Positions 17,401-27,500 of a DNA stretch of 64,000 bases are shown here, one piece after another. The DNA is taken from NCBI GenBank assembly GCA_006247105.1, contig CM016928.1:434001-498000 (forward strand), in the 5' to 3' direction. Positions within the stretch are counted from its first letter, which is position 1, and every line of letters begins with the position of its first letter. The notes beneath the pieces were generated by a model. The model searched no databases. It worked only from the letters and a program-made list of their open reading frames with translations, and had not been told where the DNA came from. Position numbers and translations under genes: made by a program. The DNA is from Giardia muris. Its lineage: Eukaryota; Fornicata; Diplomonadida; Hexamitidae.

Positions 17401-19701
17401 ATGATATTCCCTCTTATCACCGACTTAGTTATCGACTATGACGGGGCCTGTACCCAGGGCGCGCAGGCCCTCTCCAACGAGGAGACCATTGACCCGGTTG
17501 ACCTTCTGGATTTCATTAAGGAGGCGGTCACCTTGAGTAAGGACTCGGTCCTTCCTCCTACCGCTTTGTGTTGCTTCCTCGAGGCGGTAGACCAACGAGC
17601 ACTTGGGCAGGACCAAAGGTGCGTTGATGATGACTTGACTAGTCGGTTGGGAGAGCTTTTCCTAACATACAATGAGGATGCTTTCCTTGGAAGTGGATCA
17701 GCCCGCAATGTCTGTTCCATCCTCATAGCGTACTCGGTAGCAACGGTCCTTGGTGTCACTCGTCTCCTTGGTGTCCTTCCTATGTATCGGACCCTTGATA
17801 TGCTTCGTCTTCCAGGAAGGACCTTGGAACGAGTCGGCTTTCAAATCTTCATGGCAGACATATTTGGCTTGACCACGGAGGAACGAGAGAAGGCGATTCA
17901 CCTTCTTTGTCTTCGAGAGCAGCATAGACTTGTCGCCTTGATTACCCTCAACGCACGAGCATTTCTACGCCAGATTCCTTGTACCAGCTTTTTCCCAGTA
18001 GTGCGGGAAGCGTATTTGGAGCTTTCGGAGACGAACGGTGGAAGTCTTGGAGCGATCACGGACATCCTCATTGTACTCTCAAAGGAAATGGCTCCAGACT
18101 TTGAGCAATATTATTCCAGCTTCTTACAGTCAGATCTGCCACCTCACTTGGCTGCGGCACTGGCTTATGTATCGAGTAGACTCGTACGGGAAAAAGGCAA
18201 GGAAAGAAAAGTGATGGCCCATATCCTAGAAAGGATGCGCGGCTTTGTTCGTTCGCCAAGCAGGTTTGCAGCGGCGTGTCTCGGTCTATACGCGTTGCTC
18301 TGTACCTGCTACGAGGAGCTTGTGGAGTCGGCGGAGTCTTTGTCGGAGCTCAATTCCATCATCCTTCGCTTCATGAGTTCCGTAAGAGATCCGGAACCAT
18401 ACGTTTATGAGATGCTCCAGACTCTCCTGAAGCTTCTTGCCGATATCCAGAGTGGTGAGGACCCAAGTTCCTCGTTACGGAAAGAGCGGGACCGTCACAT
18501 TGTACCGTACTCCTCTGAGGTAGTGTCATGGACAGTTTTGGCGTCCATCGCCAACGGTCGGGCTGAGCACCAAGCCATTAAGGTTATTTCCCCTGAACCT
18601 CTCGTTTCCTCCGCTAGAACACTCCTAAAGGCAACTTCCATGTCTCTCGCCATATCAGTGAGTGAGCTATTCCGTAACGAGGCACTCTCTGAACGATTCA
18701 TGGCGGAACTCCACACTTATGTCCCGAAGGCTCTAGATGAAGCCTTGGCTCTCCTGCAGTATCCTGCAACAAGTCCTTACGCGCAATACTATCACCTGTT
18801 AGGTCTGGCGACGCTCCCAGCGATGCTGCGCCAGACTTCTCAGTCAGTGCTCCTATATAACAAGACTGCGCTTCTGGAAAGCCTTATTTCTGTAGCGGAT
18901 CATCCGGCACTTCATAGCCTCCAGGCTCGTGAAGCGTGGCACGAGCTTCGGACTGGAGGACTAGCGATGATGATCACCTCGGCTCCTTATAGCGTCGGTT
19001 GCGAGCTTATCGCCATGCATCTTCAATCCTTCCACGCAACGATTAGTGGCTTCATTGTGGGACTTCAAGCACTTTCCATGGCAAGTACACAACTAACCGC
19101 ACAACAGAATCTTGGTCTCCTCATCTGCTTGAACGCTCATGCAGACGACTTTCTCACAAAGCAGGAACTCCAAACAGCGACGTTGTACTGTGCTGCGACA
19201 CTTGTTGCGGGGGTTGCGCGAACTCCTGACCGGCGACTCATTGCAAGTCTGCCCTTAGGTTGCATGCGGTTCATTCAAATATGCAACGACCATTCCGATA
19301 AGCTGGGCCAAGCCGAAGCGGTGTTCTTTACAGAGCTTCTGGTTCATTGCTCTCAATCTCGTCCAGCCCTAGGTACTCTTCTGCAGTTAATAGCCGGACC
19401 CATGACCCCAGAACCCGGACTCATAATTGAGAATGAGATCCGTACCCGACTAGAGTGTTTCACTGGGGTTGCACTCAAGCTGGCCGATCTTGACTCCATT
19501 GGAGGAGATATGCTAGTCAACACTCTAACCAAGCAGGACGTAACCATCGATGTGATACGCTGTCTTCATGGGTTCGAGAAGGTAGACGCGTTTACTCGTA
19601 GACTACAACGTGACGATCCGGTGCATGCAAGGTGCCGGACGTCATTGGCAAGAGTGGCCGGGTCCTTTCTCGAATACTTCGGGTTCCAGAATGAGGACTA
19701 G
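17401..19701 (+). CDS. Large helical protein of unknown function
   Basis: 767 residues from the ATG at 17401. An upstream in-frame ATG at 17389 would overlap the helicase start codon, so I prefer 17401. The sequence is leucine- and alanine-rich and almost entirely helical (for example LAAALAYVSSRLVREKGKER and FAAACLGLYALLCTCYEEL), consistent with a HEAT/ARM-like solenoid, but no family signature is clear. It shares a bidirectional promoter with the helicase, which could mean co-expression. Its TAG stop shares a CTAG palindrome with the stop of the convergent WD-like gene. Confidence 0.7.
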   Translation: MIFPLITDLVIDYDGACTQGAQALSNEETIDPVDLLDFIKEAVTLSKDSVLPPTALCCFLEAVDQRALGQDQRCVDDDLTSRLGELFLTYNEDAFLGSGSARNVCSILIAYSVATVLGVTRLLGVLPMYRTLDMLRLPGRTLERVGFQIFMADIFGLTTEEREKAIHLLCLREQHRLVALITLNARAFLRQIPCTSFFPVVREAYLELSETNGGSLGAITDILIVLSKEMAPDFEQYYSSFLQSDLPPHLAAALAYVSSRLVREKGKERKVMAHILERMRGFVRSPSRFAAACLGLYALLCTCYEELVESAESLSELNSIILRFMSSVRDPEPYVYEMLQTLLKLLADIQSGEDPSSSLRKERDRHIVPYSSEVVSWTVLASIANGRAEHQAIKVISPEPLVSSARTLLKATSMSLAISVSELFRNEALSERFMAELHTYVPKALDEALALLQYPATSPYAQYYHLLGLATLPAMLRQTSQSVLLYNKTALLESLISVADHPALHSLQAREAWHELRTGGLAMMITSAPYSVGCELIAMHLQSFHATISGFIVGLQALSMASTQLTAQQNLGLLICLNAHADDFLTKQELQTATLYCAATLVAGVARTPDRRLIASLPLGCMRFIQICNDHSDKLGQAEAVFFTELLVHCSQSRPALGTLLQLIAGPMTPEPGLIIENEIRTRLECFTGVALKLADLDSIGGDMLVNTLTKQDVTIDVIRCLHGFEKVDAFTRRLQRDDPVHARCRTSLARVAGSFLEYFGFQNED

Positions 19702-21362
19702 AGGTCTTCCAACTGCATGGGAGGGTCATTTCCGGCACCCGAGGCTTCCGGGCTTTCGAACGGGTGTTGTTGATGTAAGAAGTCTCCAGGAGCCATCGAA
19801 GGCAGCCCATCTGTGACGAGGAGCGGGGCATCGCAGCTCAGGTCTCCCATGGACGACTGATTCAACGACTGTACTAACTGACTGAAACAATGGAACTCCT
19901 GGGGAATGTATCTGTTGGCACTGGAGTCGAGTTGGGATGGGGCGGAAGCAAGGCTATATGTCCCAGAGAGCGACCGATATAAATTTGATAACATCACTGA
20001 GGCGGGGGCGGGTATGAGACCAAGGGAAAACGGGATACCACGACGATATAGGATTTGATCAAGCCTCTCGAGTAAGGCACCGCGAAACTGTGCCGTTAGA
20101 AATGAATGTGTCAACGGGGGCTGTTGGGGATGCCCAAGAGGACCGTTGCCGAAGCAGGAGAAGCGCGACTGATATGCATTATCCAGAGCACCAGAAAGTG
20201 CGCGGTCGATCGGTTGATAACGCTCGTCGATAATGCAGACACTGTGCTCCATGACGACCCCATACGACGTGGAGACGGTATCAAGCCCGTAGGAGGAAAA
20301 GGGACAAGTGGCCGTGAGGCCGCTTTGGAAGGGACAGTTGATCCACTGCCAGGGAAGATCTTCGATCGTTCTGGCGGCACCAGTATCTCCTTGGCGTTCT
20401 GGAACCGTGATCATAGGGAAGCCTCGCTGATCACCCTCGCGCATAGGGCCATAGACGCCGGTGATCAGGCGGTCTTCGTCGACCCATGTGCATCGAACGT
20501 TCTGCCGTGTGGAGACCTGTGTATAAAAATCAAGCTGATACTCAGCTTTGTGGTCGTAGATAAGAACAATGTCTTTCGTTGTAGTAACCGCAACCCTGCT
20601 CCTATTGATGGCAAGCCAGACGGCACCCTCGTCCTCGGCGGCGTAATAAGGAGGAAAGAAGAGCTGGTGAAGAAGCTCGCTGGCGCGTAAATCCCATACC
20701 TGAAGGGGACACTTGATTCCTGGGGCACACATCACGTATTCATGTGACCGACACACATTGCGTTTAACACAGAGCGGTCTCCACTGTCTAAAGTCCCCGA
20801 CGGTATCCTGAACGACGCGCAAGGAACGCGACCGACCAGGCCGTAGAACGGTCGTCCCTGGAGTTCGTAGGTCAAGAAGAGCGACATCTCCCGTCTCCAG
20901 ACCGATGGCAAGAGTGAAGGAGTCGTCAGCCAGACCTCCTACCGAGGCGGCATTGGCCTTCAACGGTATCTTAGTCGAGTCTCCAGTCCTAAGATCTAGC
21001 TTATACAAAGCAGGTCCACAAGCAACTGCTAACCCTTGACCAAGAGGTGCGACATCTCGCACTGCTGGAGGCGCAAGAGCCCCAGAAGGAGTCTGAGCTG
21101 CAAAGAGCTCGTTTGGGACCAAACGATTAAGCCCCAACAAACTCACCCGTCCGTCTGCAAAGCCAAATGCGACTCCCAGCTGATCCGCCCAGACGCAGGA
21201 CGCGGCGGTAACAGAAGCACGGTGGTCGAGAGTGCAGTGTGCCAGGTACGGAGAGCACAACCCCGAGACATCCGGCCGCGCCTTCAGAAGGTCTACAGGG
21301 TATGTGGAGAGCACGTACTCCAGCATACGGTGCATAGCAAGCCACTGATTTTTGTTTTGCAT
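19698..21362 (-). CDS. WD-repeat-like protein
   Basis: 554 residues. Segments spaced like beta-propeller blades are visible: LGVAFGFADGRVSLLGL, GQGLAVACGPALYKLDLRTG, FTLAIGLETGDVALLDLRTP, CPLQVWDLRASELLHQLF and VAVTTTKDIVLIYDHKA. The blades lack many GH and WD dipeptides, so it is a divergent propeller. The C-terminal third (after about 390) is Ser/Pro-rich and probably disordered, ending PPMQLEDL. Such proteins usually serve as scaffolds; the partner is unknown. Confidence 0.6.
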   Translation of the reverse strand: MQNKNQWLAMHRMLEYVLSTYPVDLLKARPDVSGLCSPYLAHCTLDHRASVTAASCVWADQLGVAFGFADGRVSLLGLNRLVPNELFAAQTPSGALAPPAVRDVAPLGQGLAVACGPALYKLDLRTGDSTKIPLKANAASVGGLADDSFTLAIGLETGDVALLDLRTPGTTVLRPGRSRSLRVVQDTVGDFRQWRPLCVKRNVCRSHEYVMCAPGIKCPLQVWDLRASELLHQLFFPPYYAAEDEGAVWLAINRSRVAVTTTKDIVLIYDHKAEYQLDFYTQVSTRQNVRCTWVDEDRLITGVYGPMREGDQRGFPMITVPERQGDTGAARTIEDLPWQWINCPFQSGLTATCPFSSYGLDTVSTSYGVVMEHSVCIIDERYQPIDRALSGALDNAYQSRFSCFGNGPLGHPQQPPLTHSFLTAQFRGALLERLDQILYRRGIPFSLGLIPAPASVMLSNLYRSLSGTYSLASAPSQLDSSANRYIPQEFHCFSQLVQSLNQSSMGDLSCDAPLLVTDGLPSMAPGDFLHQQHPFESPEASGAGNDPPMQLEDL

Positions 21363-21574
21363 CAGGCGTAGCTATCAACCTTTATCCCCAATACCCTAAT
21401 GCGTCTCGGTAGGGGTGCATGAAGTGGAAGGCTGGTGAAGAGAATTGTTATTTCATATATTGAAGTCTCGTTCCAAGTGGTGTGCTAAGCACGCCTCGGT
21501 TCTAGAGACGACCCCCTTAGCGGCCTGTACGTGGCGAGGAGGACAAAGGTGACAGAATCTATTCAAAAATACGA

Positions 21575-24500
21575 ATGGATATCCCCGATCAGGACTCTGG
21601 GGAGTACGAGGTCATAGAGGAGGTCAGCATCTACGAGACGATCTACGAGAGCGTCTACGAAGAAACCCTTACAGAGAGCCAGCCGCCTGATAAGACCACT
21701 GTGGAGACCCTGCTCGGGAGCCAAGACCCTGCTACTCGCGTTCGCGGGCTTGAGATGCTTCGTGACAGTCTCGACCATAGCACAGCCGTGCGCCTCGACT
21801 ACGCTTTTCAGTCTCTGAGTGACGCGTCGTCCCTCGTCGTCATGGCAGCGGCTCGGACGTTGCGGGCGATTGTTGAGGACGACCCTTTAGCAACCCTACA
21901 GACTGTATACGCCTCATCGACGCGGGCCTTCCACAAGGCCGTCAGTGTCATTGCACGTCGTCTTCTGTTCCAAGATCAGGAGGCGACAGAGGTGGCAACC
22001 GTGATTCTCTCCTTATTGACGCAGGTGCATATCGATTTGGCGCTCCATATCCTTGTCCAAGTAAGTGCTGGTATGCGGGCGAAGATCCCCGGAAACGTCT
22101 CCTTGTGCGTCTCCGTCCTTCGAAAGCTTCACGATTATATAGACCGGGCTGTCGATAACTCAGCACTCGTGGAGTTCCCCGAGAGTGTCGTGACTGACGT
22201 CGCCGAGAACGTGGCGGTGGCGCTCCAGTCCTCCGTCCCAGAGATCATACGAACGGTGACTGATTATTTGCCGGAACTCCTTCAGCTCATCCCAGCAAAC
22301 CTTTTGACCGCGGCCATTGAGAAGACAAACTGTACTATTTCCCAGGAGAACCTGGGGTTTCTTCAGAGCCAAGGGCCGGGGCCCATCTCGCGTCGCGCAT
22401 CCTCAGTTAGCCAGGAAAGGCCCGGTTCCGCCAGGCCCGTGCCTCCTCGTCCCAAGTCCCAAGGTGTAGCTATTGATTCCGAGGTTGATACCAGTTTCAC
22501 AGTCATCTCCAATGCCCTTTCTCAGCCAGCCCAGCAGCCTGCTTCTCATACCACACATCAACGTGGTTCCGTCTCCAGTACAGTCAACCCGGCCGACTTC
22601 ATGGCTGGGTCTCCCGTGGTCTCAGTCATTGCGACTCCATCCTGTGCAGGGACAGAATTACCGGATTCCTCCACCAACCTCAGCCTTCTGGCGCCCACTA
22701 TGCTCGAACCGGACGTACCTTTGAAGCATGTCCTCAAGGATAGTAATAGTTACGACCCCGAAGCTCTAGACTGGGTTAACGAGCTTCATATCCCGCACTC
22801 AGTCGTTACGGGGATCCGCGATCATAACGTCATTGCACGGAGGGAGACGGTCGAGCTGATCGGGTCTCTTTTCAACCCATTTCAGCCACATCCATGCCAG
22901 GACCAGGGAGAGGTGCCTTACGAGCAGCTATCGTCGAATGCAACGGTCATAGATGATATCCTGCGGAAGCTCACAGACATCGCGATGTCGGACCAAAATC
23001 CGGCGTTGTCCAGCGCCGCCCTCAATTCTCTTAGGGTTATGTTTCTGTACCTGCCTTCGGCATACTGTACCACCGACAGGGTGCTCAACGTCACGAGCGC
23101 GATTCTCGGAAAGCTGAAAAGCAAGAAGACGGCCATCATCATCCCGTGTTATCATCTCTTGGACGTGCTCCTAGCTCGGCACGTAACGTTGGCCCAGGTC
23201 CTTGAGCTCCCCTTGATCAGTGGAGCATTACCGGACGTCCCCCAGGATGTTTTGCGAAAGATTGACGACTCCAGCACCCTTCGGAACGTCGTGACAGTTC
23301 TGGGAGACTTCCGTGCGGGTCTTAACAAGCCTATTCCCCCCTCAAAGTCAGCGCTCAATACGCAGCTCTATGTGGAGCTTTGTAACGTACTAGCACGACA
23401 GCTTCTGGTTTGCCTCTTCGTCCTCATCGGTGGGGCCTACAAGAAGGCCTCCATCCAGGTCTTCGCCCCGGAGCAGGTCCTTAGCCTTATCCACGCGTAT
23501 GTGGCGACATCCACGACTCACGTGATAGTTGAGCCAGGAGATAAGTTTCGTAGCTGCGTCCAGTCCCTTGGAAAACTTTCTCCGATCCGCGTCAAAGATG
23601 ACACTCCGACTGTCCTCACCCTTTCCCTCAACATCGATTGCTATGGTGGGGTCGAGAGTTTCGAGTTATTCCCACTCCGAGCCTTCACTGGGCTTTGCCA
23701 GAGCTGCGTCGGGAAGGGATCCATCTCCTCTCTGGTATATCTGAAGGCCATTATCTCGTACTTCCTTCGAGACATGTCGTCGGAAGTGCGGGCAGCAGGG
23801 GCTATGCTCGACGTCATATTGGATGGAGCCATTGCCTTTCAGAGATGTACTCTGAGAGGACGAGGCGGCTCCCAGCCTGTTACGCCAGCCAAGCACTTAG
23901 AAACTCCAAAGAGACCCGCACAAACTCCAGGGAGGAAGTCGGTTGGGATTCGAGATTCACCGCCTGAGCGTGATGCGGCTCCTCCTCCTGCAGCGAGTAC
24001 GCCTGTTACTACTCAGGCGGGGGCCAAGCGTCCGGTGAGTGCCAAGAAGACTCCAACTCGAACGCCTTCGAAGCATAAGTCGCCAGCCAGGCCCGTCTCG
24101 GCGACGGCAGCGTCCACCCCTGCCGCCCCAAAGATCGTCAGCACTGTTGGGCGCACGAAGTACGTCTACTACACCGCCTACGACTACCCAGCGGATCTGT
24201 TTAAGGGTTGTTACTTCGATAGCGGGGTCAACTACAAGAAGATCAGGCTCAGCCTCCGTCCACCGGCTCTTATCCTCTATAAGCTCGGGGCGGTCTGCAC
24301 CGCAGAAGACGTGGCCTTTGCGGAGTCTCTTAGCACCGCGAAGCACGACTTCTCCCTTCTCTTCCAGCAGGTCCAGGTTCCGGACGCGCGAGACAATGTA
24401 TTCTATACGTTAGGAGAGGGGGCGGAGGCGTCCACTCTTATCGCCCCGCTAGTTGACCAGATCTCGCACCTAGTCACTCGACACTTCGTGAGCTCGACCT

Positions 24501-27500
24501 CCGTCACTGGCTCCGATGTCCAGAAGCGCACCGATCGGCCTTTCTCGTCGTGTCTCGTCTCGACCTTCCGGATCTTCGGAACCTTGATGATGTGTTGTCG
24601 ACAAGAGGGAATCCTCACACGAGTCCTCCCAATAGCGGGGACCATCTTGAACACCGTCTATTCGAAGGACATCCAGCTTTATAGCTCTTGCATCTCCGCC
24701 TACATCTACCACGTCCTGGCCTTCGTCCCGTACCACATGGCCGACAACCCCGGGAAGATCATCACGGCCTGGAAGAAGCTCCTCGCTGTGGCCTTCGATA
24801 TCCATGGGCTCGTCCCCGTCTACTTCTCCCTCTTCTCGATCATGACAAGCATCTGTAAGGAGTGCGAGAACGAGTCGAACGAGCTGACCGAGTGCAACGG
24901 TGTTGCCATCGTAACTCTTGGAGAGTATCTCCACGAGACCGTCAAGTTCCTGCATGAGAAGTTCGACCCTGCACATGGCGGGACTGGCTTCTCACTCCGC
25001 TTAACGACGGAACTACTAATTCACGTTTTAGAAGTAGGGGCATATCTCGAAGGTGCCTCAGACGCCTTGACAGGGCCGACTGGAAGCCTGGTCCGTGTTT
25101 CCTCACGTCTCCTCGCGCTTCTCGTTTATTACATGCGCAATGTCAATGGACTTGAACAGATGGACCCGGCCTTCCTTGGGAAGGTTCTGGAGAAGGAGGT
25201 CATCCCGTCGTTGAAGGGGATGTATTCGACGTCGCTTGCCGAGGCCACGTGCATGCATAGCGTCTTGGCCGCCTTAAGCAGCATTCGAGAGGCTGACCCA
25301 TCGCTCGCGCGATACGTGCAGTCCATTCTCACGATCTGCTCAAAGACGGACTTTCCACGCCTTAGCGTTAGCACACGCATCCCCAAGAGCTGTCTGTACC
25401 TCGACGTGGAGTTAGACCGTGGGAAGATTCAGAACGTCGACTTCCGGAAGCCTACGAACCTTTTCGTTGTCATCCGCGACCTCAGCGTCAAGAGCGCTGC
25501 GACCTATGATTCCCTTGGTGCACAGGGCCTTGTCTCGATCCAGAAATATAGCTTGGTTCCAGAGCGGACGCCAGAACGGCCTCCGAAGTCTAGGCGAAGC
25601 ACTATAAGCCGTGATGTGTCGCAGATCTGTGAGGGGCCCTCGAAGCCTGCAGACGTGTCCGAAGCATCTTCGAACGACGTTTCGAGGATGTCTACAATTT
25701 TGGCCGATATGTCAACGCATGACGAACGGCCAAAGAGCGCTCGAAGCGCCCGCGCCTCCCAGTCATCGCGCAAGAATTCCGTGGCGGAGGAGCCCCCTCG
25801 CCCCAAGCCGCACTCACACTCTAGCGTTGATGCGGCTATGAGGAGTCAAGCAAGTAAGATGAGTCCGGACCATAGCACGGTGACCACGGACGAGAGTGTT
25901 GCGAACAGCTCCCACCACTCACGAGGGTCCTTCGACCGGCAAAGCTTCGAGGAGGGTGAAGGCCGTCCACGACATCGAGCACGGTCATCTGTGGGTGTCT
26001 TCCGAAAGATGATGTCAACGATTCGGAACAAGACGTCAGCCGTCCTCCAGATGAAAGTCACGTATGTTCCGGAGTTTCTTGCGCCGTACCAACGGGAGAC
26101 GGGCTTTGAGGGTTCTCCGGGGAGGCTGATGGGGCTGTTATCCGAGTATGTCAGCGAGATGACGCAGGAGAAGGATGGGATGAAGCGCTCCGACATGACC
26201 GTTGCGATGGTTCAGCTCGTCTCGCAATTGGACGACGGTTCTTTTGAGTGTGCGAAGATCGAGCGGCGCATTCTTCAGTTCCTCGAGGAGAGGACGCGGC
26301 TCGAGCCGAACGCCAACCTGATCGACCACATTCTTCTCTTGATGCGGGAGCTGCTGCGCACGGGAACCACGGCCACGCCCTTTGAACAGGCGTGGTCGAC
26401 TGGTCTGATAAACTTACTTGGGATGACTAGACGCCCGACGACGCGGAGCTACGCGGTCCAGACGCTCAACCTGTGCATCTGCTGCCACTCTATCCTGATG
26501 GCGGCGTCGCTCACGAAGAGCTACCTCGGAACCGCCGTCATCCGGGCGCTTGAGGGGACGTCGGCGAGCTACTCGATGAACCGTCCGACAGACGGGATAA
26601 TTCAGTCTGTCCGACAGGAGACGATCAACTGGCTCATCTCAGATATGATCCCAACCCTCATTGCGTTCATCTCTGACTCGGATGTGTACTACGTCTACGA
26701 GAATAGCGTGGTCCTGCTTCAAGTCCGCCAGAAGTGCGAGGAGATCCTCGCCACCGCGACCTCGACGTCGATGAAGGCAACGACGACCGAGGTCCTACGA
26801 ATGCTTCACCAGGTCGAGGCCACGTGCCACGAGCGGGTCCCGGCAATGTCCATTCGTGCCCGCCGTGAGGCCATACTTGGCGAGGAGCTTTCTCGTACAC
26901 TCGAGAAGATGGGAGAGAACCGAAGACGTAGCAAGCCGATGACAGACGACGTGATTCGACAGGCGGTGTCGCGCGAGGTCAACAAGTTCAGCCAGCTATC
27001 GCAGACGGAGATGGATTCTTCTGTGCGTGGGAGTGAGAGCTTCACCGCGCGGCCAGAACCTGAGGTTCCAAGGAAGCCGGGTATTCCACGAGCCCGACCT
27101 GCTAAAGGGGATGCTGTAGGAAGGGCGCGGGCAGAGAGCTACTCTTTCGATGATTCTGTCGATCCGTCCTTCCATTCGGCGACAAATAGCTCACTTCTTG
27201 AGCAAGGGGCTCAACAACGGCCCCAAACCCTACCAAGGCAGAAGCTCTCAGCCAGTATCAGTATGGAGGCTGAGGCCTCCTTCAACCGCGGGATTCAATC
27301 AATACAACTCCATAACCTGTCTATTCCTCTCCATGGACGCCACGAGATGCGCTTCGCCGCCCTTTGCAAGCTGATCTCGGATAGTGCGGATTTGATCAGC
27401 TTACTATTACCGTACATCTTCGAGCGCCAAGCGTCTATCAGCGCAACGGACGTCCGGGTTGTGCGCCACATCATCAACGACTCGATTGTCGACTGCGATA

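Noticed and set aside
20106..20690. A 194-codon plus-strand frame
   Set aside because: It is antisense to the WD-like gene, with no promoter-like context and no domain.
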